This document shows, piece by piece, positions 1 to 34,600 of a stretch of 64,000 nt of DNA. A program made the position numbers and the translations under genes. The DNA lies in the NCBI GenBank assembly GCA_008694505.1, contig VZDJ01000034.1:3301557-3365556 (forward strand), read 5' to 3'. Every line of letters begins with the position of its first letter. Position 1 is the stretch's first letter. Under the pieces are notes generated by a model. That model was not told the origin of the DNA. It saw only the letters and a program-made list of their open reading frames with translations, and did not search any database. The DNA comes from Cyanoderma ruficeps (taxonomy: Eukaryota; Chordata; Aves; Passeriformes; Timaliidae).

Positions 1-93
1 ACATCATTCCTGACTTCTTCCATTTCGAGGCATTAGTTTATAAACTACTTGCAAGAACCTTTAGTTCAATCAATTTCCAATTCCTACCTATGG

Positions 94-111
94 AATATAT
101 ATATATATATA
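94..111. repeat. (AT)n microsatellite
   Basis: A short perfect AT dinucleotide run in the presumed TP73 3' flank. Confidence 0.85.
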
Positions 112-237
112 AAAAACTAGAAATAGTGGTGACATTTGTGTTCTCTTTGGGAAATTGTTTTTAACAGTGTAATTTTTCAAGCTCAGAAAAACTGTGTTTT
201 AATGCTTGTTCTCATTTCATTCGCTATTTTTTAGCCA

Positions 238-243
238 TTTATT
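238..243 (-). terminator. Candidate poly(A) signal AATAAA for TP73
   Basis: An exact AATAAA on the minus strand in AT-rich DNA. It would give a 3'UTR of about 2.1 kb, a plausible length for TP73. Weaker ATATAAA-type variants occur near 1695 and 1770. Transcript data would decide. Confidence 0.35.
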
Positions 244-2311
244 GAGAAAAAAAAGTTTTATGTATCTGGAATTTTGCCTCTCTGTACTCACTGTAGCAGT
301 TTAGTACTCAATAGTGGGTTTCTTTTACATTTTAGTAGTTTCAGGCCCTTTGAGGTCCTACAGATGAAGGTTTACTCTGGGTTAGGAGGGCACTAAAAAA
401 ACAACAACAAAAAAAACCAAAACCCAATACAAAACAAAAGAGAAACCACAGCTATAAAAATAACACATTTTTACAATGGTAACATTACAAAAAATACAAT
501 TCCTACCACAGAGTGATCCATTAATACTGCCAGGAACAGCCCCAGGAATGCTGGAAATGTGAATGGTTGTTGCAAAAGCTTGAAAGCGTTAAAGTGCTTT
601 ACTGAGCCATTTCCTGGGGACACAGATTCACTGTCAGCCACGCCAGGGGGGTTCCCAATCCCAAAGATTCCCAGTCCCTGTGGTGTGAGGTCTGGGATGG
701 CCTCAGGGATGGTGACTGCAGTACAGCTCACCACTACCCGAGGGAGAGGAGGGACAGGAGGCCACCTCTGTGTGCCGAAGGCTCGGGGCTGCTGTGGGAC
801 ACCCAGACAGGGCCTTGGAGGAGATCCCAGGGCTGCAGGTGCAGCACTTCCAGTTGTCACATTCCTGTCCCCCTTGGAGAGGGAACAGCCACTGCCTGCC
901 TGGAGGAGGAGTCACATCTCAGGTGAGCCCTGGTGGGACTTGAGCTCTTCTTCTGATCTTGCTTAGAGGGTCCAGGACTTTGGGAAGGGTATCCAGCCCC
1001 TTCCCCAGCCTGGGGGTGATGGAAGCAGGTGCAGGGCTGCCTTTGGAGGCTCCAGAGGGAGAGTGCAGCAGTGGGAATGTGCTGGGCAGCATCATCTCTG
1101 TGCAGGTTCCCTCAGGCTGCCCAAAATCTCGAGTGACCCAGGGCTGAGGGGGCAGATGCAGCAGCTCCCTGCCCTCCCTCCCTCCCACAGCAACAGCTCC
1201 TGTGGCTTCCAGTGCCTTTCCAAGACCTGTTGTGGGACATTGCCTTCCCAAATGTATAGGGAATAAACATTCAGGGAGGGAACACACCTATTTGTGTCCT
1301 TACTTTCTGTGAAGGATTTTTTCCCTTCCCTTTGTCTGAATCAACAGAGAAATTACAGCTGGGAGAAATGACCAGGAACAGAAGAGAATTGGGCAGGCAG
1401 TCCATGCCATGCTCCAAAAAGATGGAATTTACACCATGGCATTCCAGCTTGTCAGGTCTGACCTGTCAACAGAACTCCCCAGGGGAGCAGGGTGGGATTA
1501 TCCAGACCTCTGACTTCCCAGGACAATCACTGGCTTTCCCCCTCCTCCACAACTGCATGCAAGAGATGCAGAGGAGGAAAAAAATGGAGTTTTGAATAGA
1601 TGAGGCTGGAGACAGGTTTTCTCTGCATGTTTACATGCTACAACATGAAATTAATTTACTTGACACTGCAGTGTCTCAGGAGTCAGTATCAATTTTTATA
1701 GCTTACATGAAAATAAATCTTTCTCTCTCCTTACAACACAACGAGTTTACTGTATGTACATTCTGTTTATATACACCAACCTTGAAGAACAAGAACACAT
1801 TGGTAATGGACAAACAGGGTCTTTGTGGCTTTACAGAGGGCTGAGGGAAGGGATGCGTTTGGCAGTCCATGGAAAAGCAGGACGTGGCTTCACACCAGTC
1901 CCTGGCCATGCCTGCGCAGGTCAGGGCCGAGTCTGTGTTGCGGTGACAAAGCCCTCTCAGTTTGGGACACCACGGAGCACACGGTGAGCAGGGATGAGAA
2001 AAACGTGCTGTCCTTACGCTGCTGGATGCAGGGATGCTCCAGGAAGGCACAAACCAGACTGTGCCTCCTGTGCCGCGGGCAGGCAGAAACCCCGCTCCGG
2101 CTGCCGACCTGGCTCGGCTGCCCTCCTCCTCTTCTTCCTCCTCCTGTTTCCTCCCCAGGGCAGGCGCCTCCTGCCTGGCTCAGGGCCTGCAGTTCCCCTG
2201 GATAACAAAACCAAACCTCTCCAGGTGCCCGAGACTTGCAAACACTTTTCAAAAGCGAGGTGGGGGGGTTTGTCACGCCGCCGGGTGTCTCGCTGCCACC
2301 TCCGGAGCCCC

Positions 2312-25581
<23,270 letters not shown>

Positions 25582-25774
25582 CTTCACAGTGGGGGAGTCT
25601 GACAGAGGATAAATCACTCTGGGGGCAAAGGGAAACAGCAGGGTTAGCACTGCCAGTGTGCCATGCTGTGCTGTGCCGTGCTGTGCCATGCTGTGCCATC
25701 TCATTCCAGCAGAGCAGCTGTCCAAGGGAAGGAATCCCTCCATCCCAACTCACTCCCAGCACCACAGCAGCAAC

Positions 25775-25985
25775 CAGAGAGCCCCAGAGCCCACAGTAGG
25801 GGACACACAAGTCAGGGACCCCTTGTGAGGGACACTGAGGACCAGAGACCCTCAGAGCCATTGTGGGGACACAGAGGTCCAGGGAACCCCAGCGCTCATT
25901 TCGAGGGACACACAGGACCAGAAATCCCCAGAGCCCACCCTGAGGGACCACAGGACTGGACACCCCCACGGCCCATCGTGGGGGC
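25775..25985. repeat. Roughly 47-bp tandem repeat upstream of TP73 exon 2
   Basis: Four to five diverged copies around GAGGGACACACAGGACCAGA and CCCCAGAGCCCA, starting about 160 bp upstream of the exon 2 acceptor. Confidence 0.7.
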
Positions 25986-28900
25986 AGTGCCCACACCCCC
26001 AGCAGTGCAGGCCAGTGCAGCAGGCAGGGATGACCCAAACTCAGAGGAATTAACCCATTTTTCAGCCAAAGTCTCCTGGATGCTGCTGCACAGTCATAAC
26101 CAGACCCGTGCTCGGTCCAGTCTGTTCCCCTCACCCCTGCACAAGGATCCTTGGCCTCTCTCAGGCACGGGAGGAAAGCCCAGCCCAGCTCTCCATGTGT
26201 GCCCAGAGCCTCTCAGACCCAGCATCCGGAGCTGGAGGTTTCACAGAGCCATCTTGAGCCTCGTGCTGCCTTCCAACATGGGCAACCATCTTCCTTCTCC
26301 CTCACCCTGTCCCTGCCAGCAGCAGGACCTCTTCCCTGGCCTGGCTGCCCCGGATACACCCCCAGGCACATCTGCCTGCCCCTTTTACCCACGCTGGTGT
26401 TAGCATCCCATCTCAGCTGCGATATCTCATAGTGAAAACACGATACTTCCTGCTTTTTGGGCGCCAGCTGCCAAGTCCAGGGCAGCTGGTCTCTGAGTGA
26501 GGGATGCTCAGGGCCGCCCGGGCCCCTCTGACTCAGCTGGGGACCGTGTGGCTGCAGGGGAGGGAGTTAAAATGAAAGCAGGGGAAGCTTTCCCCGCCTG
26601 TAGATCCCGTGAGCAGCTTTCTACAAAACACAGAATCCGCAGCCAGCCTGCCTGGAGGAATTCCCACGGCACAGGAGGGCACAGGAGGGCTCGTTCCTCA
26701 CTGGTGCCATGTCAGGGACAGCTAACAGGCAGAGTCTGATGTCCTCCCGTCCCTCCTCATCCCACGTGTGACATGCAGAGAAATGAAAGGACCTACGGGC
26801 AGCTCTGAGAGGAAGAAAAGCCTAGAAAAGATGCAGGTGACAGAATAGGACTGCTGGCAGCCTTACCCTTCTTCCATGCTGCTTTTCCTGGCCCGGAGCA
26901 GCTTCAGGAAGTAGCCAGGCCTTTTCCTCCAGAGGAGAAAGCACCTCCGCACCGCCCCGGCTGTGTGGTCATCAAGGGTGACACCAGCTCTAACCACGTG
27001 GCTGCTCTCGTTTTCAAAATGAAAGAAATCTGACTATTTTAAGGGCGTTTTGGAAGTTCCCTTTCACTCTTTCAAAGCACAGCCTGGGTGTGCAAAGCCA
27101 GGCCAGCGTCTTGTCACGTTTTTGAGCTCTGAACTAAGGGGTACAAAGGGAAGTTGGGGTGGTTGGTGCTGTTAAGGCACGTTCCTGCTGCTCTGATCCC
27201 TGCTGATCCTGGCAAAGCACCTCTGCAGCAAGAGTGACAGCCTGGCACCAGGCACCTGGGTTGGTAAGGAATTTACCAACCAATTTACCTACAGAAAGGG
27301 TTCCCCAGAATTTTTCTGGTGCTGATGTAATTCCATCTGAAAGGAGGTGCCATTTAGAGCCCTGTTTCAGGGAATGCTGGAGGCATTCACATTTGGGAAG
27401 GTGGGAAAGCGCTGTGGTGGCGAGGTCCTGCAGAAGGAAAAGTCACCCTGTGGGAAGCAGTGGGAGCTTTGTGCAACATCGAAGTTAAACTGGGAAGAGC
27501 TTTAGAGCCTAATCCTGCAGTGCTCAGGAAATATTCCTGGTGGCTTGGATGCAATTCCTGTGCCCAAAGCTGAGCAAACAGCACCTGGGGCTGAGTTCAG
27601 GACCAGCCACAGCCCAGCTCAGCTCCCTGCCCCTTCCAGCCTATTCTGCCTCTGCCCTGTGTCAGCTCTCTGCTGTCACCAGCTCCCCACACCGGAGGGA
27701 AGACCTGGGGATTCATCCTGACTTCTCCCAGCAAGGATTCTCCAGCCAGACTCCACCAGGACGATTATCACCTCCAGACACCCCAAACTACTTCTTAAAG
27801 TGGAGATCTCCTCGCCCAGGGAAAGGCTGCAGCCAGGAATTCTCCATCCCTTCTGCCTCAACACGGCAGGGAGACAGGGGGGGATGCTTGGCACGGCTGG
27901 CACAGCTCGGGGAGGGACCTCCCCTGGATTTAATGCAGGTTTCCAGGGGAAAAAGACCAAAATGTGCAAACCAGGGGGTTAGAGCTGGGATCCGGGGTTG
28001 CCGGTGGGATTTGCCGGCGTTCACCGGGAGAACTGCGCTCCGAGCCGGCTCCAGCGTTCCCTGGATTGCTGCTTCCCTCTGTTGCTAGCCAGGGCATTGC
28101 AGGGAGGCTGCACACGGGAAAAGCGCCCGGCAGCGGGGACAGAAAGCCTGCGAACAAGCGACCCCCCACCTCTGCTCCGCTGGGACCCGGCTCAGCCCAC
28201 GGCGGGGCCGCCACCCCCGGGATGCGGGAGCCGGCGGGGTCGCACCGGTTCCTGTTCCTTCTGCCCATGAAGCTTCCCCCTGAACGGCCGCTGAAATGAT
28301 TTCCAAAGATTAGGATGGAAAAGCTCCACGCACTCAGTTTCCCGCGGTGCTGTGGAAAACCCCAGAGACAGAGGGAGAAGGAAAAGCACGGACCGAGGTC
28401 CCTGCAGCCACCCCAAGGTGGGAGAACGACTCCCTGGAGATGCAGAGCAGATGAACCTCCCTCTATCCAACCGTGCTTCACTCACATGTTGTGACCACAG
28501 AGCCTGAATAAATTATTAGAATGATTATAAACTCAATTTTTTCATCACAATGAGGACGGTGAAGGGCACTGCGGGCTCTCAGCCTTGCTGGGAGCACTGC
28601 CTGCCCACTGAATTTCCGCCCTCTCTGGAAGGAGCATCTTTGATCTCACTGTCAACTTCAGGGCTCAGGTTTGGCACCAGAAGTGCTCAGTGTCTGTTAT
28701 CACTTGGTGATTCACTTCTATCCCTCCACTCCAACAGCCCTGAACCAAACAGAACAGCGTTTTGCAGCCACATGAAAAGGACATAAATGCACAAACCCGA
28801 TGTAACAGGGCTGTGACTAATTTCTAAAGACTCACTGGGAGCAGGACTTCTGAGAGACATTTCCACCTCTCACACGGAGCTGCTCCATGGCTTGGGAACT

Positions 28901-29942
28901 GGCCCTGGACCTTCTCTCCTCTGCACAACAAGACCCATCACGCTCATCCAGCCCTCAGCAGACAATTTAATGTCTGCAAAAATGCTGCCAGTCCCACGGT
29001 GCCAACGCTGCCCTGTGCCATCATCCCTTTGTCCCGGACTGTTAAACTCACACCTGCAAAATGAGCTGTGTAAAAGCAATGGAGAGCGAGCGAGCCTTCC
29101 TGCAGCACACTTAGAATCTCAGGACCCTTCTGTGGGGTCCAGCAGCTTTTCGACAGTTTTGTTTCCAAGGAAGAGGCAGGCTGGACAGAAATCCTCTCTG
29201 GCTGCAGTGACTGACAGCGGCTGGTGATGGGGCAGGAGGCTGAGGCCGCCGCTCCCCGTCCCTCCTTGGCAGCTCAGACTCAGCCCCGCACAGGGACCCG
29301 GAGCAGCCACCCAGCCCCTGCATCCCACCGGGATCCAATCCCTCCGTTGTTTCTCCCATCCAAGGCTCCTCCAAAAGTGCTTTCACTCCGGAGTTAAGGC
29401 ACTGGGGAGCAAACTTTCCAAGACACTTTAATATCGTGTCACAAGCCCACGAAGCAAAGCGGCCGCAAATCATCTTCCAGCCGCGTTATCGGGAGAGGGT
29501 CGTGCCGAGAAACTCACACCCAGAGCAAGGGGGTTCCTTTTGTAGGTTTTTTTTTTTTCCTCCTACCTGAGTTTAGAGTTCCCCCGGAGGTCTCCCGCAG
29601 ACAGGAGTGGCCTGGGATTGAGGATCTACGTTATTTACTGCACTACACCGGAGTAGCGTCCCGGTCGCCAAGGCAATGACAAAGCAGCTTTCACCCTGCT
29701 GAAAGCTGGGTGAAAAGCGAGGCAAAAGCTCCTGCGCTCCTTCCTGGAATAGGAGGCAGTTGCAAGGGGGTGGGGAGTGCTCAGCCAAGCGTGCCAGGGA
29801 ATTAAAGCTGGTCACCAGCGCCAGAGTGACGCCGGGGCAAGTTGGTTGTGGGGGCTGTGACAGCAGCGGCCACCCGGCAGCACCGCTGGGCTGTCATCAG
29901 TCCCAGAGTCAAGGAATGGTTTATTTCAGAGGGACACTTTTC

Positions 29943-30010
29943 ACTGTCCCAGGTTGTTCCAAACCCCGTCCAACCTGGCCTTGGACACTTCCAGGGATGG
30001 GGAATCCAGC
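29943..30010 (-). mobile_element. CR1 LINE 3'-end fragment (antisense)
   Basis: TTGTTCCAAACCCCGTCCAA followed by CCTGGCCTTGGACACTTCCA is the reverse complement of the CR1 3' region. Only a short remnant is left. Confidence 0.85.
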
Positions 30011-30973
30011 AAAGGACACTTGGCGTAGATCAAGGAGGTTCTTCCCCTCATCAGATGGGTGGACTGAGCAGGTTTTGTGTTTGTATTTAGCCAAGTGACC
30101 AGATCATCTCTCCTTGGGCGGCCGGGACAGGCTGGGGGATTGGGAAAGGGATTCCCCGCACTGCTATCCCCGTGGAACAGCACACGGAGAGGGGCAGTGA
30201 GTGAAGACTGAACATTTCTGATCAAACACCGTCACCCCCAAGACTAATTAGGGACTCACAGACACCCTGTCACACTGACACCCCCCTCACAAACTCCCGT
30301 GTCGCTGGTCACTGGCCCTCGGTCACCCAGGCAGGCAGCGAGCACTGCTCGTCCTTGGGCATCCACTGCTTGTGTTGAGGTCCCCTGTCCCCACTGGGGG
30401 ACAAACAGACACCCCCTGCCCGCAGGCACCCCCACATCACACGTGGGGCAGATGGTGACGGCAGAGCAGCTGTGACTTCTGTCCCTCTGTTGCGGGGGCA
30501 GAAAAGCGATGCATTCACCCCCCAAAAACCACATCGGTGTGGCTGGAACCAGTTTTTGGAACCCAAATGATCAGTAATGAAATCGAGGCTCGAATCCTTA
30601 AAACCTCTGATCGTGCGGCTTATCTTTAAGTGACGGTGATTGTGCCACCCAAAGGGAGCGGGGCCCCAGCCGGGCTGTGCTGTCACTTTGCCGCCACCCA
30701 AAAATTCCGGGGGTACAGACGGTGGGGACAGAGGGAGGAAGTTGTGCATCCCGCTGGCTGTTCAGCGGGGAAGGGATGCAGAGGAGTCTCAGCCCGCGGG
30801 ACCAGAGAGTTTTGGAGACACTGACCGTGTTTAGGGAACACAGACATCCCTGTCACCCTCCTCGTTCCCCCTTGGCTCTTCTGCTCCCTGGCAGCCGGCT
30901 GCACCGGGAGGGGGCTGTTTCCCAAAGGAATATGCGGGATTATCTGGGATCTGCCCCTCCCCTGGTGTGCCTA

Positions 30974-31013
30974 CATTTATTTATTTATTTGTTTATTTAT
31001 TTATTGATTGATT
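30974..31013. repeat. (TTTA)n microsatellite
   Basis: TTTATTTATTTATTTGTTTA and further units ending in TTGATTGATT, between TP73 exon 2 and WRAP73. Confidence 0.9.
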
Positions 31014-31123
31014 CCAGTCAGTTCGCATCCTTTTTGCTGAGGTATCTCTATTGCAATTGTTAGTTCCTCTGTCCAGTCTGGGGAATCAGACGGGACATCC
31101 CACCTGTGCTCCCGTTGCTGTCG

Positions 31124-31195
31124 GTAATTAGCCGGCAGTAGTGATTAGCCCGACGGGCTGATTAATTAGCCAGAAGGGATGATTAATTAGCCAGG
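31124..31195. promoter_or_regulatory. Cluster of TAATTA / ATTAGCC motifs upstream of WRAP73
   Basis: Four spaced copies of ATTAGC(C), three of them within TAATTAGCC, in about 70 bp and roughly 340 bp upstream of the WRAP73 start codon. TAATTA is the homeodomain core. It could be a small degenerate tandem repeat rather than an element. Confidence 0.4.
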
Positions 31196-31299
31196 GCTGG
31201 TCGGGCGCGGGATGCTGCCCGTGGAAAGGCGCCAGAGAAGGGAGGGTTCCCTGAGGGTAGGGAGAGGAGGGGGAACGTGCCCCTCAGCTCATTAACCGC

Positions 31300-31535
31300 G
31301 TCATTACCTGGCTCATTAGCGGCTCATTTGCATACCAATGCGGCTCACGCGGCGCCTTCCCGCGCGCTTCCCGCCGCCGGGCGCCCCCTGCCGGGCCGGC
31401 GCGGGGACCACAACTCCCGGCGATCCCCGGGGCGGCCTCTCCCGCGCGGCCCCGCCCCTTCCGGCGGGCCCCGGCGGAGAGGAGCGGGGCGGGCGGAGCG
31501 CGGCGGGTTCGAATCCCGGCGGCGCCGCGCCCGCC
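31300..31535. promoter_or_regulatory. WRAP73 CpG-island promoter and 5'UTR
   Basis: Extremely CpG-rich DNA ending at the WRAP73 ATG. Visible motifs: octamer ATTTGCAT (31326-31333), CCAAT (31335-31339), ACCACAACTCCCGG (31407-31420, similar to the ZNF143 site), and CTTCCGG (ETS type, 31458-31464). There is no TATA box. It may act in both directions, towards TP73 on the minus strand, but no TP73 exon was identified beside it. Confidence 0.65.
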
Positions 31536-31604
31536 ATGAACTTCTCGGAGCTCTTCAAGCTCTCGGGGCTCCTGGGCCGCTTCTCCCCCGACGGAAAATG
31601 CCTG
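31536..31604 (+). CDS. WRAP73: WRAP73 exon 1
   Basis: 23 codons ending in DGKCL, with donor CTG|GTGAGT in phase 0. It sits in the CpG island; the longer ORF reading through is intronic. Confidence 0.95.
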
Positions 31605-34600
31605 GTGAGTGCCGGCCGCGGTCAGCGGGGCCGCGCGGCCCGGGCCGGGGCGGTTGGCAGGGCCCCCGAGCGGCCGCGGCGCGGGGCCCCTCGGGCCGGG
31701 CCGGGCTGAGGGCGGACACGGAGCGGGCAGCGATGGAGCCCCGGAGCCTCCGGGCCTGAACTCACAGGCTGCTGCCGAGGCAATAATAGTCAATACCGGG
31801 GACCTGAGTTAGGTTAAATTAACCTCAGTCAGTCAGATGAAATTAGTACTTTCAATTAAGTAGTACCTGAAGGGATCCTACAGGAAGGATGGAGGGGGGC
31901 GTTTTACAACGGTTTGGAGAGGCAGGACAAGGGAGAACAGCCTCAAACTGCCAAAGAGTAGGGTTAGATGGGATATTGGGAAGGAATTCTTCTTTGCGAG
32001 GGTCCTGAGGCCCTGGTAGAGGGTGCCCTGAGAAGCTGTGGCTGCCCCATCCCTGGAAGAGTCCAAGGCCAGGCTGGATGGGGCTGGAAGCACCCTGGGA
32101 TGGTGAAAGGTGTCCCTGCCCATGGCAGGGGATGGGACTGGATGAACTTTTAAGGTCCCTCCCAACCCAAACCATTCTGGGATTCTATGAAATAAAATCA
32201 TAGAATAAGACACAAAGTCATTTTTAAAAAACTGGAGTTACTTTCTCAGCAGTGATGGAATCAACAAGAATTCTATTTATTACTATAAATGACAGTAATA
32301 ATTTAATTACTATTAATAACTGATTAATTGCTACTTAATAATTAATTAGGAATTAAATAACCCCTTTGCCCCTGGGTTAGTTCTCACTGTAGTTTGCAGT
32401 GGAGCTCAGTGTATATAGAGTAGAATTACAGAATCCTGGACTAGTTTGGAGTGCAAGAAACTTTAAAGCTCATATAGTTCAAAGCCCCTGCCATGGGTGG
32501 GGACACCTTCCACTATCCCAGTTTGCTCCAAGCCCCATCCAACCTGGCCTTGGACACTTCCAGGGATGGGGCAGCCCCAGCATCCCTGGGCAATTTGTGC
32601 CAGTGGCTCACCACCCACAGGGAGGATTTTTTTTTTGTAAAACGCAGCATTGACCCTCTCTGAACTAAACCTGGGGTCACAGCGAGCCTGGCAGGGACGG
32701 CCCCAGTGCTCCATCCAGGATCCTGCCCCAGCCTAGCTCTGTCCCTGTCCCCCCAGGCCTCGTGCATTCAGCACCGTTTGGTGGTTCGGGACGCGAGCTC
32801 CCTGCAGATCCTCCAGCTCTACACCTGCCTGGATCAGATCCAGTACATTGAGTGGTCCTCGGACTCCCTGTTCATCCTGTGTGCCATGTACAAGCGGGGC
32901 ATTGTCCAGGTGAGGGTGAAAGCAGGACAGGGTGTGTTTCCTGCTGGGATTTGGGTGTGATGTGAGTGAGAGCTTAACAGCCAGCACTAGTCTGAGGCTT
33001 TGCTGAAGCACCATCTTATGTTATTGATAACACAGTTTGAGGATAACACAGCATGCCAGGATTTTGAAAACCGCAACAAACGTTTTAGTTTGAAAAGGAA
33101 TATTTAGCGTAAAAATATCTAGCAAAACAGATCAGAAATGGAGATTATCTTGCCAGTTTCTTACTGTAGTAGGAAATAAATAACACGCAAGTTTCTTAAA
33201 TGGACTAAACCTGTTTAAATGTTGGCTGTTCAGAATATTTGTCACAGAAAAAAACCCCAAAAAACAACCCCACATCATTTGCCATTCCCACGATCACCCA
33301 GGGGTGTGGGACTCACTTTTGCAGCGGGATCCAGCGCCAGTCCCTCATGGCTGCGGGTGCTTGGGTGTTCCCGAGCTCCCTGAGGTGGGATGCAGGAGCC
33401 TGTTGCCAGCTGCAGGGAATCCTCCTGAGCAGAGCTTTGGCTGAGCTGATGTTCCTGCTCTGTCTGGTTGCTCCCTGCCCCAGGTCTGGTCCCTGGAGCA
33501 GCCGGACTGGCACTGTAAGATCGACGAGGGCTCGGCGGGATTGGTGGCCTCATGCTGGAGTCCGGACGGGCGTCACATCCTCAACACCACCGAGTTCCAT
33601 GTGAGTGTTGGAGGCAGGGCTGCTGCCCTCGGTGTCAGATGTTGCTGCCTGCCCTTTGCCTCCTAAAATAACCCAAAGCCCTTAAAGCTGCAGCGGTGGT
33701 GGAGAGCAGCTCTGTACTCCTGTGTGTAACTCGGGTTAATTCCAGGTTAGGTGTTTGTTATTCCGCTAACATTTTGTCCTCTTGCTTCTGGTGGTAAGAT
33801 GGAAAACGGATGCTTAAATTTGAAGGTAAATTTGTGTGGTTTAGAACATATCCTGATGTTTTTGATTTTGATGGCATTCATCTAAGCAGTCGTAGGAATC
33901 CAATATGTTGCTTGCACAGTGAGAAAAGCTCAGGATTTCCAGTTAAAAAAACCCCCAAACCATAAATGGTTCAGAGTGATTTTAAATTAAAACTTAGAAG
34001 CTTATGTTTATTGACCTATGAGATGAGATTTAGATCCAGATCCTGGAAATACTTTCCCAACTGTTTGATTTGACACACAGGAGCCAGACTGCTGGTGGAA
34101 CCACTTAATAAAATTAAAATTATAACACCTTTAATGCTTATTAAGACCCATATTGGGGAATGCTACTAATGTAGAATCCAAATTGGTTTGTGGATGGTCG
34201 GTTTGTTGGAAGGCTTGTGGATTCTGACTCTTCCACCTTTTGGATTAGAGCTGATGATTCCTTACTGTTGTCCTGTTATTCAGTACAACAATGAGGGGTC
34301 AGAAAACAGCCAAGAACAGCATGTGAGACACTTGTGTTTACTCTTTCCAAACCTCTGGAAGGGTTTTAGGTGACAGGATCTTGTGCCATAACACTGGTTA
34401 GCACAGAATTCACATGCTGCAGTGCAAGATTCCCTCTTTTTTTGGGCAAATCCCAGTGTTGGTGGGATATGGCTGTGGACTCTGCTGTGTGTGTGTATAC
34501 AGACCCACTCCTCCATCCCTATAGACAGGAGTGATAAGTTTAGGCCTTGGTTTTCCCAGGTGTGAATTGCCCTAAAAGCAGCAGTAAAAACTAAAAACAA

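Larger units (their letters stand above)
1..2311 (-). other. Presumed TP73 3' untranslated region and flank
   Basis: No convincing coding exon is seen on either strand. The DNA directly follows the p73 stop and becomes AT-rich towards the left edge, with T-rich runs on the minus strand. AATAAA on the minus strand lies at 238-243. An (AT)n run sits at 94-111. How far the transcript extends is not visible from the sequence. Confidence 0.55.
25619..31535. other. TP73 intron 1, unplaced exon 1, and the TP73-WRAP73 divergent interval
   Basis: No coding exon is recognised in 5.9 kb. It contains a tandem repeat (25775-25985), GC-rich stretches at 27.97-28.30 and 31.1-31.6 kb, a CR1 remnant (29943-30010), a TTTA microsatellite and a TAATTA motif cluster. 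The non-coding TP73 exon 1 should lie here or in the WRAP73 promoter island. One possible minus-strand donor is CTCAG|GTAGGA, with the exon ending at 29567, but nothing confirms it. Confidence 0.6.

Noticed and set aside
1..2311. The next gene beyond TP73 (CCDC27 or SMIM1 in human)
   Set aside because: No coding block of any neighbour could be recognised. The 129-135 residue ORFs at 471-966 lie on both strands of the same GC-rich segment and show no conserved features.
31506..31516. GGTTCGAATCC, identical to a tRNA T-loop / B box, in the WRAP73 5'UTR
   Set aside because: No A box, anticodon arm or acceptor stem pairs around it, so it is not a tRNA gene or a recognisable tRNA-derived SINE. 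It appears to be a chance palindrome in a CpG island.
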